From Pomacea canaliculata (taxonomy: Eukaryota; Mollusca; Gastropoda; Architaenioglossa; Ampullariidae): DNA of 64,000 nt. Location: positions 21,636,720 through 21,700,719 of the forward strand of contig NC_037593.1 in assembly GCF_003073045.1 (NCBI RefSeq), written 5' to 3'. The translations under genes were made by a program, and so were the position numbers. The notes under the pieces are model-generated. The model did not search any database and was not told the DNA's origin. It worked only from the letters and a program-made list of their open reading frames with translations. The number at the start of each line of letters is the position of its first letter. Position 1 is the stretch's first letter. Positions 1 through 12,600 of this stretch are shown one piece after another.

Positions 1-2283
1 GCACGCGCGACGCAGTCTCTCCTTGGAAAACTCTCCTCGCTTCAGTTCCAGTGCGATTGTGCTTCGGAATTCTTTCATGTCAAATATCTGCAACAAGAAG
101 GACAACAAGTTCGCTGAGCAAAACCAAATTGCAGATGGTCAGATGGCAACTGTTCGAGAGGTCACCTGTCCGGCTGTTTGCCCTTTGTTTCTGTGATCGA
201 GATCGTTGACCGTCTTGCAGCAGATGTTTCCAGTTGTGTCCTCTCATTTTAAAGCGGATGTTCTCTGTGTTTCTGTTTCTTCAATCTCCATTTTTCGAAT
301 ACTGACCGACCTCCGTTTGGATATTCAGACTGCGACTTGTTTCTGATTGGTGGTCAATCATCGATGTTCTAGATACTTCGGGTGTTTCCCTGCTTCTAGT
401 GACGGTGTTACTTCGTGAAGTTTCCTCGATAATTTTGATCTTCAATTACAGTGGTTGCTATGGTGACTGGTGTGCGTTGATCTATTGACATCAAAGTAAA
501 CATCAAGTCAGCTTGCCTTTGCAACTTCTCACAGTCATCTTGCACACGCACGCGCGTGTTGGAGGGTTAGGGAGAATGTGTGTGTGTGTGCATGTGACGT
601 GTGACCGTGCTCACGTGCCTTTATGTGACGTTCCTCTGTTTCCAACATTGTGTATGTGTGTACATCTCTTTAAGCCTGACAGGTGCAGTGTGATGACGCT
701 TTATAAGTATGAATTATTGTTGTTATTTTTATTTACAGACCTTGATTGTCTCATCAAAGGGGAGATTGCCCTTTTGCAGGAGGACGTCAGCAGAGAGACA
801 GAAGGAATGCGGCTGTTGCAGACCTTTGACCGTGACAGTCAGCTCCGTCAGACGACACGCTAGAATGTTGCCGTCAGAGTCACCCGTTAAACGCACGCCC
901 TGCCAACAACACAAATATTGGTCAGTGCAGGTAGGAGATGGTAAAGCAGCTCCTAGTATATTTATAGATATATACTTATTATCTTTGAGGAGCGGTGGGG
1001 TAGAGGCTTAGATTGGCGGGTAAGTGACGTTTTGATGAAAGTCTGCCCTCAGTGGTTAGAGAGAGGTTAAAAGAGTTGAATCGTCCGGAATCAGATATTA
1101 CTCATTTGCACGGAAGATAAACATAATATTCTAATTTCTATTTCATCTGATAGACTGATTGTAATACAATTTGATGTTCTTATAGTTTTTAGCGGTTGGA
1201 GGTGATGTCATGCATTGGAGGGAGAGCTGTGGAGGCTAAAAGCAGCTGGACACTTACCTCGCGAATCTGGTCGCGGAAATATGCAGTGTCTCTGTCTCTC
1301 AGGCGATTCTGGAACTGTCTTAAGCCAAACTTGGCAACCGTGGCTCGTTCAGCACTGATCAAAGTGAAATGTACTGACCGATAATTTAGGGGAGGGATCA
1401 GAAATCAGCTAATAGTCATCCTTTCAACAACAATTCAACAGAAACACAAACACACACACACACAAACACGAAGAAGGGAAGAGATCAGGAGCGTTGATCA
1501 ACAAATTGTCTTGACGGATGGTGACTGAAGAAGTGGAAGCACAGCACAGTGTATAAAATGTTCTCTCAGAACAAGTACAGAGGTGACGTCATCATTAAAC
1601 CCACCTGTCTTCGTCCACTGAGGTAAAGGAACCGTCGATCACGACCGAGCGTGAACTCAGGTAGGTGCTGGTGACTTGTCTCCCCCTCTCCATGTAAATC
1701 ACCTTACCCCAGGTTTTTGACTCGAGCTTGTTCAGGGACACGAGTACTCCGTAAATAAGTTCCTGAAAAAAGAAGTGCTGAATTTTAATAAATAAATATT
1801 TAAGAGAGGAAGAGCATGAGAGGCGACTAGAGAAAGATGGAGGAGCCTGTAGAGAGAAGTATTGGGAGGGGGGTGTGTGTGGTGTGTGTGAGAGCTATGG
1901 CCTTCTGACCAGTTTGAATATTTCATGCATACTAATTAGGTCTAAGTTCGTATGCACTTCAAGTCTTTCGTAATGTCCATGATCACTCTTTTGTTTAACA
2001 TCCTTAAAAACAAAGCCAATCGCAACGAGCTGAAAAATTTTGTGCTGATACTTTCCTCAACTACTTCAACTGCAGGTACTAAAAACAAATAAAAGCCAAT
2101 TAGAAACAATTACAAACTTCTTAACAGAATAATGTATAACAAAACTAGTTTAAAGTCTATCGACAGAGTGTAAAGGTTAATAACCTCTCGGAAAGTAGCG
2201 GGATGTTCTGTGGCGATGATGTTTGATGTGTCAACGACGTCGGCGTGCGGTCTTTGATGGTGATGCCAGCCGCTTGAAGCTCG
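1..2283 (-). CDS. MH2 (SMAD-type) domain exons at the myosin C terminus
   Basis: Exons 2185-2283, 1605-1762, 1258-1354, 741-899 and 1-87 encode about 200 residues. Landmarks compared with SMAD MH2 domains: TWGKVIYMERGRQV (SMAD: HWCSIAYYELNNRV), SSRSVVIDGSFTS (SSRSVLIDGFTD), FGLRQFQNR (LGLLSNVNR), QIREGVRL (HIGKGVHL), GNILACRLTELTVTV (GEVYAECVSDSSIFV), and IKIFDMKEFRSTIALEL (LKIFNNQLFAQLLAQS), ending ...RLRRAC against ...LTRMC. All phases are 0 or matched, including the junction with the IQ exon (phase 0). The C-terminal strand and any SSxS phosphorylation tail would lie left of the window. MH2 domains bind phosphoproteins and trimerise. A separate SMAD-like gene is the alternative, but no promoter, start codon or polyA signal is seen between the IQ and MH2 exons. 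Confidence 0.8.
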
Positions 2284-5214
2284 CTACCAGGAGAAAGAAG
2301 AGAGACAAAAATGTCAAAGTTAGACATTCGATAAATTTGATTTTGACAAAGTCACTTCACGGACAAACATTAATTGTTGTAAACATAAGTAAACAGGCTG
2401 TAACATTGGGTAGACAAGCACCAGTCACAGTAGATAGTTTATAGATAGCCCTATTCAGCGCAGACAGATTAGTGTCAACATCACTGCTTGGAGTTCTTCA
2501 AATAAATTTTCATCTGTAGATTCTGGTACATTGTTGACCAGCAACAAAGCACAGGTCACCAAGTTTGAACCTCGAGAAGAATAGAGAAGCTTTGGAAGAA
2601 AAGCTCGAGAAGTTAATTAAAGACGATTTTGTCCGTTCGACTGGACGCTTCCTCAAAACGTCCTTTGAGCTTCGAGGCGACTTTGTGTTGAGAAGTCGTG
2701 ATCGAATGACTGTTTGGCAATGTAAGAACACATATAGGGACGACTCCATGATATTTTAAAATCAAGGTTGTTTGATTAAGTGTTTCTTTTTTAACATCAA
2801 TTTATGTGCACCTCCTTTTTTATGGTTTTAAAGAACGTTTACAAAATTCTGTTATTTGCAAACAGGGAACGCTTGCTACAATGGATTGCAAAAGAGAAAG
2901 CACAATTTAGTTCCGAATAATGTTTAACTTAATTGTTATAGCCCATGACATCTCTCTCTCTCTCTCACACACACACACATCAGCATCCACTATTTATCCA
3001 CGGTGTAAAGTTTTGTAATGGTAACACAAGCAAACTCTTACATTTAATTCCGCCATGGCCCCATCAATGTCCGCTTGATCTCTTGTGGTTCTCCAGGCCT
3101 CGCCTCCCAGTAGAGCCACGTGATCGCAGAACTGCTGAATCCTGCTTGTTTGTTCTTCCGGTGTCAGGGAGCCACCCAGACGTTTGCGCACGTGATAGCC
3201 GCGCACCACACTCTGACACACAACCACCTTGTGCAGGTACTCCGCCATCAGAGCGTGGAGTCGCTGCACGTGCCAGTACCGGAGAAATACCTGAAGCAGA
3301 CCAGCACACCTTGTCGACATCTGACCAACATCTTGCCAGTATATCTCACAAACAGTTAGTGCTTGTGTTTGATTATGCATGGAGATAAAGTTTGTGTTTT
3401 CAATATCAAACTTGTCACACAGAGCGACATGAGAAAAAATAACTCCATTCGGGGCGTTAAATGTTAGGGACAAGGTGTGCAAAAAAATATATATGTATAG
3501 GGTGCATGGTAGCTGTGTGATGAGAATTGCATCAAAGAGCAGCAGTTCAACAAACTCACTGATTCTTTGGTCAAGACAGGTCCGCGGCCCAAAAGTTCTG
3601 CAGCTGTTAAAATTAGCCGGCATGCTTCCAGAAGTTTCTCGATTCTGACTGATGAATGAAATCTCAGAGCACGGAAGCTGTTGATTCATATTAAAGACAA
3701 GTTAGCCACATGTACATCCCCAACTCTACCTACACAGATAGAGCACATGTCTACACACTACACATCCCTCGACATTCTCATTTCTTCTCTCCCTCTAACA
3801 CACACACTTGATTTATACTCACACTGGTTATTGTGATAAGAATATACTCGCTTGCTAGCATAGTACTGCCACATTACAAAAAAAGAGAGAAATATACCTC
3901 CTGACGAAGTCCGCGTGAGTCATGCATGCAGAGTATCCCAGCTTCCTCTGACGAATAACCTCCACTATGTTGGCTTCCTTCATCTGAGACGTCACTTCCG
4001 CCGTGTCAAACTGACCTGGCACCGCACCCGGGTTAGGACGCATGCACCTACGAGAGGATAGATACTGTTTAATAATAATGACACTCGTTCAAGAGGTTTC
4101 CAGGATGAGAAAAGTCTGTGAAAGTTCTGTCAGTAAGCAACACACCACAACACCATCCACAGCAGTTCTCTAAATAATCCAGGTTTTTCAATTTGTCTCC
4201 TTTCAGATATAAATAAGTGAGATTTTGACACGAACAATAAAACAATGCGTTCAAAATCGTTCACATAAAATGGTTTACACACTGCTTTATCGCCATAATC
4301 AATTAATTTCAGACACTGTAATTACGAACATAAATATTCGACAAGTTTGTTTAAAAAAATGGCAGGTGATGATTAGTGTTCTGTTTATATGTTCTCCTCA
4401 AGATCAATCCTTCTTTTACGAATGAAACATTTGTGATGTCAATGGAAATAAAAGAATCTCAGAGTGTGGTCATATTCTTGTCTTCTTGGCTGTGATAAAG
4501 ATTCGCACGACACGTGACAACAAAGAGGGTTGATCCTCTTGGTGACAGGGTCAGGGGCTGACCTGATGTAATGAAGACTGCTGTTGTCAAGGCGATGACG
4601 GAGAAAACTTATTTCGTCCTGAAAAATGAAGCACGAGGGATGAGACAGTCTCCACATCAAAACATACTACAAGACGACTTCCTCAGTTATCATCTATTAT
4701 CACCTGCGTGTTTCGCAAGGAGAGGAACTAGCAAACTTACCTTCAGTCATTATGTTTAGGATATAAAGGTAAATTAACATTATGGTGTCAAGTTGAAATT
4801 AATGATGTTGAGAAAAAAAACTCTCAGTAACACAGGGTGTAGGTTTCTCTATGAGGAAGACTCAGATCGTCGTCATCGTCAATCTTTAAACGAGAACATG
4901 AATCTTCACAAGAGATTTCAATTCAAAAATAGGAACAGCAACTCTGGTCATCTTTTAAGCTAGGTGACTTATTCAGAAACTGCTCAGAAACTTGCGGCAT
5001 CTCGACAGAAATGAATAACTAAAAGTCAGTTGTTTATGAGTGGCATTTCTGTGCTACACATGACACTGTGCTGGCTGACTACTAACAATGGCGGTCAAAC
5101 CAAAAAATACCTTGAAATTTCTGTGCGATGTGAATGTCTGTGACTCCTCAGGCACATACCTGTAAAAATAATCCGAGTCTGCTTGATTGTGCATTCGTCT
5201 ATTATTCAATAAAA

Positions 5215-5251
<37 letters not shown>

Positions 5252-6532
5252 ACACACCACACACACCACACACACCACACACACCACACACACACACACA
5301 CACACACCACACACACCACACACACCACACACACCACACACACCACACACACACAAAAGCATGTTTCTCTAGCCAATCATAGGCGTGTAGCACCATCCTA
5401 ACCATATGACTTACGCATCTCCATTTTAGAGACGGATTTCTGAGCACCTGCCACCGCCTGTCACTTTTATTTTATGCTTCCTTGACCTTATTATTTCCCG
5501 GTATTTCCCGTTCAACATTTAACCATGTACACCGGTGCTTTCGTCCATCCTTCAGTTTTTCGTTTTGTCTTTATAGTCCAGTCAAGGCACCTCCTCTGTT
5601 TTGCTGTTTATCTCATTTTTAATACATCTTCGGCTCCTCCTCTCTCAACCACCTCAATCAGCCTCATTGTTACATCCCTCAAACCAATGCCCAACTCCTC
5701 TGGTGCCAAACATACCCTAGCTGCTGCTGACACCCCATCCTATCCTTGCTCACCCATCCACCCGTCATCAGGTGCAGGACGTACCCGCGTTGTTGCTGAG
5801 TGACGTCATAGGCTATCTCCTTGGCCAACGGATTGGCGCCGTAGATCAGCAGCTGGGCAATGGAGTCTGGAAAGGAGGCTCTGGACCTTGCCAACAAGTC
5901 ACTGGCATCATAGGTCATCTGCATACAAACACCTTGTACACATACATGGCTACAAACATGCTACACATAGTGTCACTAGAAATACAAAGCACCTGTAATA
6001 TCACTTAGTAGCATATAGCATCTGTAATGTCACTTAGTAGCATGTAGCATCTGTAATGTCACTTATAGCACAAACACAACACTTTAATGTTAAATCATGG
6101 CTAGAAATACATAGTACTTATATTTTAATATCACACATACCGACATGAGCAACTTTCACCAGTCGCAAAATATTTTCAGTAAAAGTTCACATTGTTAAAA
6201 TTAACGAGGCGAACTCCTAGGTGTCGGGACTAAATAAATATTTGTACTGCGAATCTGAATGATCAAAATGTTGTACATGTCAACCATTATCAGAAGCAGA
6301 TAAATGCTTACCTGGCTCAAGAAGTGTTTAACAGTAAACAAATGTTTTTCTTTGCATTTCAAGAAGATCTTATTCTTCTTATAAGCCTTGTTCTTGCACA
6401 GACTACGCACGAGCTCTCTGGCGGCTTCCGTCTGGGGTCCAGACTGGTGCAGGAGGAGGTCGAGCAGGCCGGTCTGTGGCTGGTGGTAAGACAGGACCGT
6501 GAGAGGGGACGTCTGTCTGTCTTTCTTTCTTG

Positions 6533-6604
<72 letters not shown>

Positions 6605-9600
6605 GCCTGTCTTTGCGAACGCTGTTACATTACTTATAGTGTCTGTTAATAATTATAAAGACTAAATTCATTCAAAAAAACAATGGAGAACAATGCAAAG
6701 AGGGACGACAAAGAAACGTGTCTGTCAAGCAAAAGGACAAAGAAAAAAAGAAAAGAAATCTTACTGTAAACACGGCCTGCACGAGCAGTGTGTTGTCCAT
6801 GTACTTCACTCTGTAGGCCGCGATGTCCTCGCGCTCACAGCAGTCCACGTCCCTCTGCAAGATGGCGGCGTTGAGGTAGTTCTCCATCGCCTCGGCAGCC
6901 ATGTTGCGCTGGAAACTGTCCAGACCCTGCAGTCCAGTTGTGTCGACACCCACAGAGTCCACGACACACACTGCTGTCAGTCGTGTGTTACACCTGTGAT
7001 AGTGAGTTTTGTGTCGCAATGGGCCTTTCGTTATACATTCTGTTATGCAAGTATTAATAGATATTAACTTTTCATGAAGATCTCTTTCCTTTTGGAAGAA
7101 AATGCTTTAACAAGACCTTGCATGCCTATGAAATAGCAGGACATGGATCCTAGCAGTCACCTAGCAGTCACCTAGCAGTCACCTAGCAGTCACCTAGCCA
7201 AGCACGCATAAGCCCGCTGCGCCCTCCCTCCAACTGTTAGGTAGACATGCGCAAAGCCTTCTCAAGGCCCGTAGCTATGGCTTCAGACGGTTATTCGGAG
7301 AAGAACTGTTGTTATTCTGAAGAGGAATTCCGTGTTCATCTTATGAAATGCAATAAAACAAAGCTTGAAATAAACGCATGTAGTCAGTAGCAATATATAC
7401 AGCCCTATCACTGATAGTACAATAGAGAATACTACACACTACAGCAGTACAATAGAGGACATCAAACACTACTTTGAGACTTACAACTCCTCTGGTGACA
7501 GAGACAGCGCCATTTTGATCTTCTTAGAGACGATGGCACACAGACGATGGTACAACTCCACGACGGCCATGTCGATAATGTACGGCAGTTGTTGTAAAGT
7601 ATATGGAGCCTGGACCACCTCTCCTGCACCAAGCATCTCAAAGTAATTATGTACATACAAGATTATATCTTTATGTAGATATATAATATATGTACATACT
7701 AGATTTTATATATATAGCTATAAAAAAGATGTCTTTACAGTACAAATGCCAAAATAGAAACATAATGTATAACATGTTACGCCGATTACCACTCTGCAAG
7801 GTGTACTTGATGCGAGAGATTAACAAAGCTGTTAAATTTATTGCTTTCTCATATGAATTGTGTTTGAAGAATGCGTCTCAATGTCTGACAGCCATTCCGA
7901 AACAAAAGCAAGAAAGCCTCGCTGCAAGTTCTACCTGCGACTTGAGTTGTGTTGTTGAGTAAAGCTCCTTCCAGGTAGTCTGACCTGACCCCCAGCAAAT
8001 CTGCAGCTGTGAACACAAATGTCGACAATGCACTGTTTGAACAGATTATGTATGTATGACAAGTACAGTCAGTTACCTATGCTGACAAACACATTGACAT
8101 AAGTACTCGTCACAACACAACAGTTAATGTCACAGCACACCTGGCTGAACTCGTCATTTACGCCCAAGAAAATCCACAAGGCAGCCACACATAACCTGCA
8201 TCACGTGATCAGTTGATGAAGACTGGGACCGTCAGCAAGAACAGCCGATAGTTGGAAAACTTGAGAAAGTAAAACTAAGTATATAGAACTCGGAAATATA
8301 GAACTAAGCTTAAAGCTTCTGACAGTTAATGTCAGGTGTGCCGGGCAGTCTGTTGTCGAGGTTTGGGTAGTAAGTACCTGCTCTCAGCTCCTCTGGGTTC
8401 GAGAACGCTGGCCGGCCGGTGTGCGGGTGCACCATCACGGTTAAGTTCCCCAGATGCAAGATGGTGGCCAGCAAAGCCAGGAGAGCAGATAACTCGTGAC
8501 CAGCATAGTTCTGAAACTGGAGAAGGGAGCAAAGTAGGAGACAAATATTTAGTGATTCTAACAGACTTTGTCCTCTGTGTCTGGCTCAAAGGTCTGGCGG
8601 AGGGAGTATTTTCTGAGTGCGATGAGTAGTGTGCTCGCTCTCCACTCTACAGATGGCGAGTTCTAGGTGTAGGTACATTTGCAAAATCTTTAACACCTCT
8701 GAACTATCTTCTAGTCTTGTCGTTGGAACCACAGGAAAGGTGTATGGGTATGTTTGTAAGAGGTAAAGTGAGTTCAACGAGAAATTCTCGTCTTCTGGGG
8801 ATATTAAAGAAAAGCGTTCCTACCGTGTGGTCGAGTCCCAGCTGCGCCATGGCGCTGACAAAGAAGCCAAAGGCGCCGCCGCTGCGTGCGTAGTCCTGAC
8901 GATCCAGGAAAAGGTTCGATCCGTCACCTGCATCCAGCAGCCTGCAGCACAGACTCACATTTCAAACCCTTTCACCCACGATTGTTTTCATTTAACAAAT
9001 TGAGGAAGGGAGAGTCATAGGAAGCTGACTGTCAGTACAGACTGAAATGCGAGTCATACGGGGCTGTCCCTACAAACTGATATGCGAGTCATAGAGAGCT
9101 ACAGACACTGACCTGTAGGTGGATAGAAGGTAGTACATCTCCTGCTCTCTCTTGCTCATACCAGCCAACATGGAGTAGAAGACACTGAAGGTACCCCAGC
9201 CTTTTGGCCTATAGACCAGCAGCCATTTCTCAAGGCACAGAATCCCCATCTCCGCTAGTGAAGACAGGAACAAGAAGCAGAAATGTCAATGGATGTGTTG
9301 TGCAAGAAGACTTGCCTGCTAGCTCTAGTCACATCATGCACAGAAGCTGAACACAAGAAAGGTCTTGGTTTAGAAAACTGCATGCACACACACTCTGACT
9401 CAACCTGGTCTACCTAGAGTATAATGGTGGCCATTGCTCAATGGCATGGCCTGGAGAATGAGACAGAAACAATACCACTTACCCATTACCATCTGCCTGT
9501 CTTCTGGATGAAAGAACAGCGTGGTCGTCCTGATTGCACGGGTGGAAGCGGCGTTTACGGGTGTTCGGACACGCGCCATGGCCTCCAGCATGTGCAGCGC

Positions 9601-12600
9601 CTTAAACAGACACCTCCAAGTCATGTGACAAGAAGACTGATCTGCTCTTTATGGTTTATTATTTGACAAGAATTCAAGGCTGATGTGTTCTTCGTTATGT
9701 GACAACGAGATGACTGTTGCGTTCTTTATTCTTGTGACAAGGATTATTTTTTCTGTATTCTTTGTTATGCTTTGTTATTTCTGGTGCGGACGACAACTAC
9801 AGAGAATAGTGTCGACGCAGTAAATAGACGAACTGGATTCTCTCTAGCATTCACGGATAGGTCACGAAAAAAAACCCAAACAATTTCGAGAAAGACAGAG
9901 CGCATTCAAAACGAGTAGTGTTTGATAAAAAGTCATAGGGAATAGTGTTTAATGGGAAGTCAGAGTGAGTTTACTATATTTCACAGAGATGAAGAAAGAA
10001 ATTCGCACAGAGGGACAAACGGATGGACAGACAGCAGGCGGACAAACGTATGGGCAAACGTATACAAAGACTAGCATAATTCTCCATTAGGTTTGAAGAT
10101 ACCTTACCACCAAAAAGAAAAGCATAAAGCAGCTTACCAAAGTAACACGGGAACCCAGGCCAGAGAGAGGAGATAGCCGGGACTCTCTCATCAACTGCGT
10201 GATGACCAGCTTTGAGGCTCGAGTTTTGCCTGAAATGACAAATTGTCTTCCTTGAACATAGGCATGCTGGCACCATTCACCAATTAAAAGACATGGTATA
10301 ACCCTAAAGGCATGATCTCATCATCCGCCCGAGCTTGGCGAGGACTTACCGGATCCTGGTCTGCCAGTGATGAGGACACAGTGGGCGGGGGCGCCGGCCA
10401 GGAGGGCCTGGTGCACGCGGTGGGCCAGGCCCAGGACGTGGAGAGGTTGCTGCTGCAGCGGCTTGAGGTCTCGTATCTCACGACCGAGCTGCAAAGACAC
10501 GGGTAGGTAGCTATCATCGATTATCGTTTTGTCATCAAGCTGAGAATATTTGGCTCTTCTAGATATATCGGATGGTAGTCTTCGTGGGGCAGAGAAAACC
10601 GAGCTGTCATTGTAGCTTTACTCTGTCTCTATAATGTTAACCTGTCTTCTTCCTGTTCTAAAGTCAGAACAATCGTGTCTCTGCAACCTTGGTCAACGAA
10701 CTTCTGTATCACTCTATAGCCTTGACCTATCATCGCAGTCATTTATTTTTCTCTGCACTGTCGGTTTCTCTTCAGAAAGACTTAAAGCCTTATTAAATTA
10801 TAATTATTATTGCTTCATGAATGTGTAATTGTCTGTCTTCAATTAAACAGTATTTTCGCTGTATGATTTTTTCATTTTTCTTCAAATTTATAAAGCCTAA
10901 AACAAAACTAAAAAGAAGAAACAAACAAACAAACAAACAAGCAAACAAACAAATAAAAATAAACAAAAATAAACACAAAACTTGTTGTCATGGATCTAGT
11001 CAGAGTGCTAGGACTGGGCGCGTGTGTAGATGAAAGCGTGCGAATGATGGACGTTCTCTAAATGGAACGTGAAAAATGACGTATAGTGACGTCAAAAGAA
11101 AGAGTGAGGTAAGCGGGAGAGACGTTGAGAAGGGATATGGAAGCAGAAGGACGTGAGAGGACATTTTTAGAAGAAGAAGAAAGTAGAGAGTAGATAGAAG
11201 AGGTAGAACGATAGCGAGTGGAAGAAGAAGAAAGTAGAGAGCGGAAAGGGAGACGTGAACGTATGTGTCAAGACAGTGAGTTTATAGCGTGTGAGGTGTT
11301 CGATGTACTTTGTAGAAGTGGAGATTGAAGGATAAACTGTGGTGTTAGAGACCGTTTTGCTTTTACAGTTAGGATCTATTTTTTTTTTTTTTTTTTTTTT
11401 GGTTGGTAATTTTGATCATTAAACAGACAGACTCGTACAGGCGAGTCATTCTTCAATTGGAACGAAAGAACGCGCAATTGTCCGACCCGCTGGTGAGTTT
11501 GAGAGAGCGAGAAACGATAGGCACCGGCGGCGTCGTGACAATTTGGTGACCCCGACGTGATTCGCCTGTTGCGGGTCTGTCTGCGTCGTGAAGAAGTCGT
11601 CAGATTTGTTTTATAGAGATTTGCAGAATAGAAGGAAAATGGCTGCTCAAGAAGAAATTGTGATAGATGTTGCAACCTATAAGGAGGAAGGAAAAACAAT
11701 AGGACTAGAAGGTGAGGCTTTGACAAAATATATATTACAGTGCATAGAGAGACATGAGCGACGCTTAGCACGAGCAGCAGAGAAAGAGAAAGCAGAGAGA
11801 GAAGAGAGACTAGAGAAAGAGAAAGCAGAGAGAGAAGAGAGACTAGAGAAAGAGAAAGCAGAGAGAGAAGAGAAACTAGAGAAAGAGAAAGCAGAGAGAG
11901 AAGAGAGACTAGAGAAAGAGAAAGCAGAGAGAGAAGAGAGACTACAGAAAGCAGAGAGAGAAGAGAGACTACAGAAAGCAGAGAGAGAAGAGAGAACCGA
12001 AAGAGAGAGAAGAGAATTTGAATTAGAAAAGCTACGGTTGGAAAACAGCGAAAGGATAATTCACAACGACAGTGAACCCGGCCGTGGAGGTCGAAATTTC
12101 CAAGGACTAACCCCAAAACTTCCACTTTTTAAGGAAGAACTCGACGACATAGACTCATTTTTATATCGATTTGAATCACATGCTAACGCCCTTCGATGGC
12201 CAAAGGATCTATGGCCTCTCCACCTTTCAGCCATTCTTCAGGGAGAATCTCTTAAACTCTACCATGCTCTTTGTATTCAGGGATCTGTTGAATACGAAAA
12301 ACTAAAAAGAGAACTACTGACTAAATTCCAGTGCACAGAGGAAGGTTATCGTGAACCACTAAGAAGCATTCGACCCCAAATGGGAGAGTCAATGATATCC
12401 TTCTCGACAAGATTAATAAGTATAGCTGACCGATGGGTGGAACTTTCTAATGTCGAAAAGTCATACAACGGAATACGAGATCTTCTTTTACGTGAGCAGT
12501 TAATTCAAAGCGTTTCAAGAGACCTGGCGGTTTTTCTGAGAGAAAGAGCTCCTAGCTCCGTTGAAGAAATGATAGACTGTGCTGAAAAGTATAGACAAGC

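Noticed and set aside
2571-2675. Minus-strand Ser/Lys-rich stretch between the IQ exon and the MH2 exons, open with splice-like borders
   Set aside because: Its end phase (2) does not match the next exon (phase 0), whereas direct joining of 3042 to 2283 is in phase. It could be an alternative exon, but I cannot support it.
11376-12125. Minus-strand frame antisense to the gag-type region
   Set aside because: It mirrors the Lys/Glu/Arg repeat codons of the plus-strand frame and has no independent signal.
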